A DNA stretch of 64,000 nt, taken from the NCBI GenBank assembly GCA_013396995.1, contig VWZP01005667.1:1012107-1076106 (forward strand). The letters are read 5' to 3'. Shown here one piece after another: positions 57,901-64,000 of the stretch (the stretch's first letter is position 1; each line of letters opens with the position of its first letter). The notes beneath the pieces were generated by a model, which did not search any database, was not told the DNA's origin, and worked only from the letters and a program-made list of their open reading frames with translations. A program made the position numbers and the translations under genes. The stretch is from Dicaeum eximium. Lineage: Eukaryota > Chordata > Aves > Passeriformes > Dicaeidae.

Positions 57901-60900
57901 TTTAAGGAGAGTGCTGGAGGGCATCACCCATGCTCACAGTTTCACATCTTGGTGTATTTTGCCCAGCATGTCCATAATGGGGAGATGGAGAATTAGAAAC
58001 AGAGTTTCCATGGCAGATGAGGTCTCTTCAATTCAGAGCAGCCTCTCTGAAGCTAAAACAATTTCTTGCTGCTAGGCAGTTCCAAAATGAGCAGGGAAAG
58101 TCACTCCACAGCCCTTGAGGAGTTGAAGGTTTCAGAGTCTGGGTCCTTGGAGCCTGATTTGGTGCCTCATTGCCCAGCAGTGAGGTGCAATCACCTTCAG
58201 TCGCTTAAGAGCCAGTTGTGAGGAAGACAAGTGCTTTCCAGGGCTGATCTCAGCCAGTGAGTCTCTCACACTTGGGTCCCAAGTGCTGGCTGGGGCACAT
58301 CCCAGTGCCAGTTCTGCAGGCAGCGTGGCTGTGCTGTCCTCCCAGCTGTTGCTGGGGCTGTGGGGCTGCAAACCCCTTCACTCTGCCCAAGCTCAGCAGG
58401 TTGGTCCCCATGGCCCTCTGGCAAAAGGCTGACCAGAAATAGGGCATTTAATCACTCTGTGCCCAAGGCCAGCACCGTGGGCAGTGCACACGAGGGGGCT
58501 GAGGCCAGGGGATAGCTGTAAGCGAGCCAGTAGGTCTCAGTGCTGCAGCAGGATGCATGGACACAGGCAGGTGAAGGGAGGCAGCTCTTGACCTATTTTC
58601 CCTGGGTCCCCTGCTATGTGCAGGCAGGGAGAGCTCTCCTGTGCCAGCACTGGGAGGTGCCCATTGCACCCACTGCCCTGGCACAGGGCTGCTGCCCTTT
58701 CCCCGTGCTGGGGCAGCTGTGGGGCATTGCCAGCTGCCCACCACACCCAGGGCTGCCTGGCACAACCAGGGGCTGGCTCTGCAGTCTTCAGACCCTCTCC
58801 ATTATCTCAATAAATGGCTGCTCCACCAGCAGGTCCCAGTGCATCCCAAGGACGGGATATGGGCAGGATCTTGCTCCAAAAGGGACTGTGAGCAGGGTTA
58901 TCCGTCCTGCAGGTTATCTGCTCTTGTAGTCTGGTTGCCCATGTGGGTTGCATTTGAGGAACCTGATCTTTGTCTTAAAAATCTGGCCTTCTTTTTTTTA
59001 TTTAAAAAACAAGCAAACAAGCAAAACCACAAAACAGCAGCCAACCATCCCTCAACCCAAAAAACCCACCTCACATCCTTACTCTCCAGCAAATTTCAAG
59101 GGGTGTTCCACGTGGGCTGCTGCGGTGTTGGCCGGCAGAGCCTGCAGACAGCTTGCAGTAGCTGTGGAAGGTGTGTGCTCTTCTGTTTATCAGATGAGTG
59201 TTAGCTCTGCAGCCTTCTGTTGATGAGCTGAATGCCGTCATCGGTAACTATTTCCCTCCTGCTCAAAAGAGGAGAGGGCCAGTAAAGTCACCTCTTCCTG
59301 AGCCCTCAGGTGGGCTTGTTGCATGGCAAGGGCCTGGAAAAAAATACCCATAGTCTTTTCCATGAGAAACCAGGTGATGCTTAGGATCAGGATATGCTGG
59401 GAACAGCTAATTGGCCCTTGACACTCCTGTCAGCCCTGCAGGTGTTACACGAGGAGAGGATAGCAGGGTGTGGTGTGCTCTCCCACCCTGGAGCCACCAG
59501 GCATCTTCTCACCAGGCCCCAAAGAGGGTATGAGGAGGAGCACAGGGCACTGGTGAAGGACAGGGGGAACAGCCTGCAGCAGAGCCAGGTCCTGGCAGCT
59601 CTGGTGGGTATCCTGGGGAGGTTTTTGCCGTCAGTGAGTGACTGGTATTTGATTTTCCAGCGCTGGAACGTTCGCTTTGTTGGCTTGTTCCCTTGGTTAC
59701 GTGGTATATATTAAGTTCTTCATTTGGCTTCCTTGTACAATTAACTGCCATTTCATTGCATGAATTTTGACAACATTATCAGAGCTAAAACTTGGTGGTC
59801 AGGCCTGGCTGACTCCAGCACACCTGGGCAGTGCCGGCTGCTCCCAGCAGACGCCGCACCGAGCGAGCACCTACAGGGCCGGTTTCTGGAGCAGTGCAGA
59901 ACACTGCTCAGCACTGGCACCCAGGATTTGGGGAGCAGGGCTGTCCCACCTCACCTGGGGTGTCTGGCGGGGTCTGTGCTGGCTGGAGGCTCTCGGTGCA
60001 CCCCGGGTGGCGCTGGCAGCAGCCGCGCCTCGGGCCCGCGCGCTGGCTCTCACCGCGGCTCACAGATTGTCACAGCTTTCTGCAGATCCCCATCCTGCAG
60101 GGATGTGTACGCTGTTCCTCTGCGGCCGTGGGTGTGCATATGGCTGGCTGTGTGGCAACTGTGCTGAATGCCAAAGCAGAGAGGACAATGTGTGTAGTAG
60201 CAAAGGGTGCCAGGAATCTGAGTTGCTGGAAAGCCGGGGAGAGGCGACGCTGCGCCCCACGCACCGGGATAGCAACTGCAGAGAGGGGATGGGCTGCAGG
60301 CTGTGCCCAGAGAGGCTGTGCCCTGGGAGGCTGTGCCCAGGGAGGCTCTGAGGGTGGCATGGGCCAGCGAGCTGGCTGCACTTAGGATTAGTCAGTATGG
60401 GAGGGTGAGAGGAGGGAAAGGCGGCCCATGCCAGAGGGGAACCTGTGGCAAGGGAAGCAGTGCCCCTCTGCCCACAGGAGCACAGCACAGGGTGGCACTG
60501 TGGCAGAAGGTGGCACTGACCCTGTGTCCCTGACCCTCTGAGGCTGTCAGGGATCCTGCTGTGGGTTAATCTCATCACTTCCAGTGCTTTTCTACTGCAA
60601 GATCCTCCTGTAAGAGCTGGCCAAAGCCTTTGCCAATGTGCTGGGAGGATCTGAGCATCCTACTATTGGAGTATCTGATGTCCCAACCCTGAGCTGTCTC
60701 CTGAAATCTTCCTGTGACTGAGAGGTGCCAGGCACAGGGCACATCCAAGGAGGGACAACACACTCAGCCTGTGTTCCCTGGAGCCTCATTCCCATCCCTT
60801 TGCCCAGCCTCATCCTTGAAGTGCACTACAGGGTGTGGGATTGCTTTGGCACCCCAGGGCAGGGGACGAGGGGGTGTGTGTCACAGGTGGCACAGCCCTA

Positions 60901-63033
60901 TCCCAGATCCTGTCCTGCAGAACTGCTCCTCTGCCTGGGCCCCTGATTGTTGCCACTCAGAAAAACTCCTGTTTCCTCTTCCTACCTATCAATAGAGCCT
61001 CACCACTGTCTCGCTGGATTTTCTTCTGTGGTGTCAGATGATGGCTTTAGCATAAATGATGGTTGCTGCCCCTCCATGGAATGACCCAGCACTCTGGGGG
61101 TGTGGAGGATGGCAGGGCTGTGCCTCTGCAGGGGCAGATAGCAAGGAGCTGGGAAAGCAGGGCACAGCCAGCATGCTGGTGCCTCGTGAGGAGAACTGTG
61201 TCCAAACAAAGGCGTGTCAGCTCCAGTTTGGGATACAGAGCATATACAGAAAGTGGCTCCATATGATCTGTGAGCCATCAGTTAAGGGTGGCTGTAAAAT
61301 CCAGATGAGGAACCCTGTATGTTGCCCAGAGGCCACAGGCAGAGGCAGGACTGCACAGTGAGAGAGGTGTTTGCCTGCTGAGTCCAGGGTTCCACTGCCT
61401 CTGCCTTGTCATACAGAACTGCCCATGTCCCATCCCTTGTTTCCCAGAATGACTCAAATTATGAGGCTGAATTCAGTCCCCTCCAAAATAAATGTGAGTC
61501 AACAGTGTGTCCTGGTAGCCAAAAAGGCCAACCTTGGCCTGGGGTGCAGTGGGGACAGCATCACCTGACAGGCAAGGCAGGGATTGTCCGGCTCTGCTCC
61601 CACTGGGGCAGCCTCACCGCGAGCCTGGGGCCACAATGAAAAGGTGTAAAGCTGTTAGAGAGTGTCCAAAGGAGGCTACAAAGGTAGTGAGGGATCTGGG
61701 GGACACCATGTGAAGAAAGGGTGAGGTGACCTGGCTCATTCAGCCTGGAGGAGACTGAAGGCAGAGCTCACCACAGTCTGCAGCTTCAGGTGAGGGCACC
61801 AGAGCAGCAGGGGCTGATCTCTTCTCTGTGGTGACAAGGACAGGACCTGAGGGAAGGGCATAAAGCTGTGTCAGGGGAGGTTTAGGTTGGACATTAGGAC
61901 AGAGTTTTTCACACAGAGGGTGGTGGGGCACTGAACAGGCTCCCCAGGGATTGGTCATGGCCCCAAGGCTGCCAGAGCTCCAGGAGCATTTGGACAACAC
62001 TCTCAGGCACACGGTGGGATTGCTGGGGGGACTGTGCGGTGCCAGGAGTTGGAATCCATGACCCTTTGGGTTCCCTTCCAACTGAGTTTTCTTTGAAACT
62101 GTTGCTGTTTTGATGTTTTAGTAGCCAAGTGCATTGCAAATCTTGCTACATTTTAGACCTTGGCAGCTGCTTCTGGCCTGATCCTGATGATCTGGAGTGA
62201 AAATGCTACATTTTTCCTGTGCATTGTTGATTATGAGGCAAATGGATTTTTTTTGAGTCTACATTTACCATTTTACAGCCCACAATTGCATCCCTTTTTG
62301 TTTCTATTCATTATGTTTCCAAGAGCTCTGCTTTGATACTTTGGGTATGGGAGACTTTTAAGCGTGGGGATCAGTGTGGTGTACAGCACTGAGACAGGCT
62401 ACACCATTTTTGTACATAAGGGCATCACAGTGTTTTCACCTCTTACTGTGCCCCACTCTCTCACACCTTGTTTCCTTTGCACCCAACTAATTTTGTAGAA
62501 TAAATTATTCTGAATTTCCTGTTAATACAGTCATGCTACGAAAAGATTTAAAACATATAAGCTGCTAAAGGTGTTTATTATGTTATTATGTACAGACATT
62601 TTTTTCCCTTTAAATGGACCGGCCCCCTCTCTTCCCTTCCTCAAGCAGTGAATTCCTGAGGTTAATTATATGCTGTGTAACAAAGGTGTTATTTCTTTTT
62701 GTGCCTTCGGTTGTGTTCCTTTTCATGGCTGGAGAAATGAGCTGGGAGAATAAAGGCTTTGCACAGAAGTGCATTAAAGTCAGTGGGCTTTGGCTCATGC
62801 CCAGAGAGAAAAGCAGCACATGGTTTAATTCCAGGGCAGGCTCAAGCAGTTGCATTTAAGGCTTTTTCAGCGGTGATGGTGCAGCTTTTAGGCTGGGTTC
62901 TTCATGTTCAGCTACCAGAGAGGAAAAACAAATTCCCCCAGGACCAGCAGAGAGTCATAACACGCTGTCTCCCTCTCTCCAGATGAATGGCAGTGATGGG
63001 ATGTTCAAATATGAAGAGATCGTCTTGGAAAGG
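18803..63033 (+). CDS. DLG3: Disks large homolog 3 / SAP102, 5' part with two alternative N-termini (runs off the right edge)
   Basis: DLG3 is a MAGUK scaffold that clusters NMDA receptors and adhesion proteins at synapses and cell junctions. The family layout is N-terminus, three PDZ domains, SH3 and guanylate-kinase-like domain; only the N-terminal part is in the window. Recognised exons: 18803-18934, 26463-26611, 28218-28373 and 55197-55250 (L27-type N-terminus), 41458-41784 (SAP102 N-terminus with its own start) and 62983-63033 (shared, leads into PDZ1). The L27 exons join in frame with no stop. The three exons ending at 28373, 41784 and 55250 all end in phase 0, and the exons at 55197 and 62983 begin in phase 0. 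The histidine/cysteine-rich start MHKHHHCCKCPEC identifies DLG3 rather than DLG1, DLG2 or DLG4. The first exon of the L27 form is not found. Confidence 0.93.
18935..26462 (+). other. DLG3: DLG3 intron (7.5 kb)
   Basis: No coding exon recognised. It holds an unusually long open frame (19366-20514, see findings) and an AT-rich insertion-like block at about 23750-24600. The rest looks like ordinary GC-balanced avian intron. Confidence 0.7.
23750..24600. mobile_element. Possible degraded interspersed repeat (LTR-like), family not certain
   Basis: An AT-rich block of about 0.85 kb sits in a GC-richer intron, with sharp composition edges. Phrases such as AACACCCTCTTGTTGAGTCA and GGTATAAGGTGATTGACTGC recall solo LTRs of avian ERVL-type elements in minus orientation. 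I cannot define terminal repeats or target-site duplications, and no protein-coding remnant is visible. It could equally be unique AT-rich intron. Confidence 0.3.
26463..26611 (+). CDS. DLG3: DLG3 exon completing L27 and starting the linker
   Basis: It completes the split Asp codon and encodes (D)IHEFYDFTLRS, matching DIQEFYEVTLL, the last helix of L27 in DLG1 and DLG2. A low-complexity linker rich in Pro, Ser, Gln and Arg follows and ends NLPE in phase 0. The acceptor is TGTTTTGCAG and the donor GTAAGA. The linker has diverged from DLG1 and DLG2, as expected for an unstructured segment. Confidence 0.87.
26612..28217 (+). other. DLG3: DLG3 intron (1.6 kb)
   Basis: AT-richer in the middle (about 26.9-27.6 kb). 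No exon, repeat family or RNA gene recognised. Confidence 0.7.
28218..28373 (+). CDS. DLG3: DLG3 linker exon between L27 and PDZ1
   Basis: A 52-codon exon in phase 0 at both ends, acceptor CATTTCAG, donor GTGAGC. Its last 28 codons (LVRVTARRT ... SSHSTLPQ) align without gaps to the DLG1/DLG2 segment LVHVSEKNL ... QSHISPLK, which is followed directly by the ANP exon in those genes too. Shared anchors are LV-V, V, and SH-S-L near the end. The middle has diverged strongly. Its place and phase support a real exon; conservation alone would be weak. Confidence 0.8.
28374..35449 (+). other. DLG3: DLG3 intron segment, no exon recognised
   Basis: Mixed intron sequence. Notable only are an AT-rich part at 28.9-29.8 kb and a moderately CpG-rich patch at about 31.4-31.7 kb holding a CTC/CCT triplet run. 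No coding exon or known transposable element was recognised. Confidence 0.65.
31576..31608. repeat. Trinucleotide repeat (CCT)n
   Basis: About ten uninterrupted CCT units inside a GC-rich patch of the DLG3 intron. Confidence 0.9.
35450..35789 (+). promoter_or_regulatory. Core-promoter-like CpG island with candidate non-coding first exon inside DLG3
   Basis: The segment has promoter elements in the usual order and spacing. There is an inverted CCAAT box (ATTGGC, 35551-35556), a GC box (GGGGGCGGGG, about 35577-35586) and a TATA-like CATAAATTT (35597-35605). These predict a start at about 35630. A good donor (CCCT then GTGAGTCGC) follows at 35790, giving a candidate exon of roughly 160 bases. 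The only ATG near its end (35774) gives six codons and ends in phase 1. That does not fit the next DLG3 exon, which needs phase 0, so it more likely drives a non-coding or unknown transcript. Confidence 0.5.
35790..40879 (+). other. DLG3: DLG3 intron segment, no exon recognised
   Basis: No coding exon recognised. It contains a purine tract at about 38659-38699 with an A-rich part followed by a G-rich part. No known transposable element recognised. Confidence 0.65.
38659..38699. repeat. Purine tract, A-rich then G-rich
   Basis: A run of A with one G, then nine to ten G, then GAGGG and A again. This is simple sequence that could form triplex DNA or cause assembly errors. Confidence 0.85.
41069..41110. 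repeat. 16-bp tandem repeat that runs into an assembly gap
   Basis: The unit GAGCGCGGGGATGGAT occurs more than twice and the copies continue up to the first undetermined base at 41111. The array is probably collapsed or truncated. Confidence 0.85.
41111..41167. other. Assembly gap, 57 undetermined bases
   Basis: A run of N in the DLG3 promoter region, directly after a tandem repeat. One further single N occurs at 41390. Confidence 0.99.
41354..41384. repeat. (CTC)n pyrimidine tract in the DLG3 5' UTR
   Basis: About nine CTC units about 75 bases before the start codon, followed by further CCTCCCT repeats up to 41430. Confidence 0.9.
41441..41449 (+). promoter_or_regulatory. DLG3: Minimal upstream open frame before the DLG3 start
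   Basis: ATG GTG TGA at 41441-41449 is a start codon, one codon and a stop, ending 8 bases before the DLG3 start at 41458. Very short upstream frames this close can reduce initiation at the main start. Confidence 0.6.
41458..41784 (+). CDS. DLG3: DLG3 first coding exon, SAP102 N-terminus
   Basis: This encodes 109 residues. It begins MHKHHHCCKCPECYEVTR, nearly identical to mammalian SAP102 (MHKHQHCCKCPECYEVTR), whose His/Cys cluster binds zinc and which is not palmitoylated in the way PSD-95 is. Then come AALRRMDPPSYGEWQ, a Gly-Tyr repeat (YGYGGYGSQTLP), a Pro/Ala-rich linker, and the conserved NGSGPGWWPECTC and RDWYEQ. The start is fixed by homology. The exon ends in phase 0 at CAG|GTACGG, so WYEQ joins directly to the exon at 62983, as in mammals. 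The linker is richer in Ala and Pro than in mammals, in line with its CpG-island setting. Confidence 0.97.
41785..54059 (+). other. DLG3: DLG3 intron (large), no exon recognised
   Basis: Twelve kilobases without a recognisable exon. It holds simple A-runs (43333, 48889, 50527), a GGA run at about 47276-47296, and a perfect inverted repeat at 52540-52561. A 324-codon open frame on the minus strand (42848-43819) is discussed in the findings. No known transposable element was recognised. Confidence 0.65.
52540..52561. repeat. Perfect inverted repeat with POU-like half sites
   Basis: TGCAAATATT, two A, then AATATTTGCA: 10-base arms, fully complementary. TGCAAAT and ATTTGCA are octamer-type half sites facing each other. 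Confidence 0.8.
54126..54154 (+). promoter_or_regulatory. REST/NRSF-like element with expanded spacing
   Basis: TTCAGCAGC (54126-54134) resembles the left half of the RE1 element and GGACAGCTCC (54145-54154) the right half. They are 10 bases apart instead of the canonical 2, within the range described for non-canonical RE1 sites. It lies in a CpG island of a neuronal gene. Motif reading only. Confidence 0.3.
54242..54363. other. Assembly gap, 122 undetermined bases
   Basis: A run of N between a CpG-dense segment and a pentanucleotide repeat. The repeat probably continues into it. Confidence 0.99.
54364..54415. repeat. Pentanucleotide repeat (TGTCC)n next to a gap
   Basis: About eight to nine TGTCC units, the first (CTGTTC) and one near the end (TGTCT) imperfect, beginning at the edge of the gap. 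The true length is unknown. Confidence 0.93.
55197..55250 (+). CDS. DLG3: DLG3 18-codon exon before PDZ1 (ANPAPII)
   Basis: Encodes ANPAPIIVNTDSLEQGLS. It matches ANPPPVLVNTDSLETPTY of DLG1 and ASPAPIIVNTDTLDTIPY of DLG2 in length and position, directly before the VNG(S/T) exon. Acceptor CTCACAG, donor GTAAGT, phase 0 at both ends. It is present in the L27 route. Because the phases agree it could also be spliced after the SAP102 first exon. Confidence 0.94.
55251..61585 (+). other. DLG3: DLG3 intron, no exon recognised
   Basis: No coding exon recognised. It contains an A-rich stretch at about 58990-59075 and a short tandem GAGGCTGTGCCC run at about 60307-60350. The open frames are short or unremarkable. 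Confidence 0.65.
61586..62090 (+). mobile_element. CR1 non-LTR retrotransposon, 5'-truncated copy
   Basis: Shows the CR1 3' blocks in order: GGCAGCCTCACC, CAATGAAAAGG, TTAGAGAGTGTCCAAAGGAG, CTCTTCTCTGTGGTGACAAG, GGGGAGGTTTAGGTTGGA, CAGGCTCCCCAGGG, CATTTGGACAACACTCTCAG and GGTTCCCTTCCAACTGAG. The terminal octamer tail is worn away. It is a different CR1 subfamily from the copy at 1021 and lies inside the DLG3 intron. Confidence 0.92.
62091..62982 (+). other. DLG3: DLG3 intron end
   Basis: AT-rich intron sequence ending in the pyrimidine tract and acceptor CCCTCTCTCCAG at 62971-62982. No other feature seen. Confidence 0.7.
62983..63033 (+). CDS. DLG3: DLG3 shared exon leading into PDZ1
   Basis: Encodes MNGSDGMFKYEEIVLER, matching VNGSDGMFKYEEIVLER of mammalian DLG3. 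It opens the PDZ1 domain, whose GNSGLGF loop is in the next exon outside the window. Acceptor CTCTCCAG, donor GTAAGT, phase 0 at both ends. Both WYEQ (from 41784) and LEQGLS (from 55250) can join here. The first codon is ATG where mammals have a Val codon. Confidence 0.96.
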
Positions 63034-64000
63034 GTAAGTAGTCCTTACCCACCCACCAGCAGCCTCCTCCCACTCGCCCACCCCCCGGCACAGCTGGCCC
63101 CCCACGCATCCCTGCACGGCTGATGGGGAGAGGCTGGGCTCTGCTCCCCGCTCTCTCTGGAGGCTTGCACGGGTGTTGCACCTGCTTTGCCAGCCTGGCT
63201 CTCACCAGGGTGGGCTTGCTGCTCCCCTCTCCCAGAAGGGAGGAGGAGGAGGAGGGCTTCTCCCTCGCCTCCCTCTTTCACACCCTCACCCCCACAAACC
63301 CAGCAGTGCAGAGCATGGGGGGAGGCTCTTTGTCATTGCCTTTGTGGGAAAACAGAGGTGTGGGGAGCTCTGCTTGTGCAGACACAGGTGGGTGCACCCC
63401 ACAAGTGGGCACAGGGACCAAAGCCACCCTGCCACCAGGCTCCCCGTCACTCTAGGGCACGCAGCCTTGGGATGCTAAGCTGCAAGAACAGGTTATTTAG
63501 TAAAACAAACCACAATGGAGGAAGTTCCTGCTCAAGCCTTTCCTTTGTTGGCAGCACAGAGGCGACGGCGTGCGCCACACCAGCCATGGCTAGAATTAGC
63601 TCCCCCCATGTGTGGGGTTTACCCAGGGGCAAGCCAGCACCACGCAGGGCACCAGGGAGGAGGGATGGAGAGGGAGAGGGAAAAGCTGGCCGGGGTTTAC
63701 TCCAAGAGACAGGCCCAGCCGTGCTGGCTGGGAATGGCAGCGGTGGGAGGCTCCCCGCAGCACACCTTGCCTCCCCCTCCCTGCCGTGCCAGGCGGCTCA
63801 GCCTCGCCGCGTGGCCGGCATTGCAGGGGAAGATGCATCGCTCATTATTCTGTTCCTCTCTGCCTTTAGTCATCTCTCTCCTTCCCTTGGCTCTGCATCA
63901 CAGAGGTGGGTGGACGGAAGGTTATCTGGGGCTGCCGCCTCACCCACTGCTTCCCCGGCGTGCCTGACGAAACCAGCCCAGGGGTTCCTTCCTTTTTGGG
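63034..64000 (+). other. DLG3: DLG3 intron, continues beyond the window
   Basis: No further exon found before the right edge; the next expected PDZ1 exon (GNSGLGF) is absent here. Nothing else recognised. Confidence 0.7.

Noticed and set aside
1..64000. Prokaryotic systems (operons, CRISPR arrays, IS elements) or tRNA and rRNA genes
   Set aside because: The DNA is clearly vertebrate with spliced genes and CR1 elements. I saw no spaced direct-repeat array and no cloverleaf or rRNA sequence by eye.

Overview
The window reads as nuclear DNA of a bird. It carries two CR1 retrotransposon copies, one still ending in the CR1 octamer tail, and two vertebrate genes with clean GT-AG exons, both on the + strand: GDPD2 (glycerophosphodiester phosphodiesterase GDE3) and the 5' half of DLG3 (SAP102). 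In mammals these genes sit side by side in the same orientation on X, after KIF4A, so the order looks conserved. No KIF4A exon was recognised at the left edge. The exact bird species cannot be read from the sequence.

Layout. 1-3.2 kb is AT-rich non-coding DNA with a CR1 copy. 3.24-3.61 kb is a GC-rich minisatellite with a 63-bp higher-order period, followed by a CpG island at 3.64-4.05 kb with a CTCF-like site. A second CpG island at 5.1-5.64 kb is the best candidate for the GDPD2 promoter. GDPD2 itself runs from 8141 to 15916: 15 coding exons joining in frame to 541 codons, with a poly(A) signal at 16675. A third, gap-broken CpG island starts about 10 bases after that signal. From 18.8 kb to the right edge lies DLG3. 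Four exons (18803, 26463, 28218, 55197) encode an L27-type N-terminus like the long forms of DLG1 and DLG2. The classical SAP102 first exon lies in a CpG island at 41.46 kb. The shared exon leading into PDZ1 is at 62983; the rest of DLG3 is beyond the window.

How the parts work together. GDPD2 is a six-pass membrane ecto-enzyme. DLG3 is a synaptic and junctional MAGUK scaffold. The window shows at least two ways to start DLG3: an L27 form and a cysteine/histidine-rich SAP102 form, both spliced in phase 0 to the exon at 62983. Two more CpG-rich promoter-like segments at 35.5 kb and 54.1-54.7 kb have no recognised product.

The main item of interest is the intact, in-frame set of L27 exons in DLG3, a paralogue usually described as lacking L27. 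The first exon of that form was not found and may be in the sequence gap at 16926-16941. Most of the rest is intron or intergenic DNA in which I recognise no gene. Gene identities and homologue comparisons rest on recalled family sequence, not on a database search.
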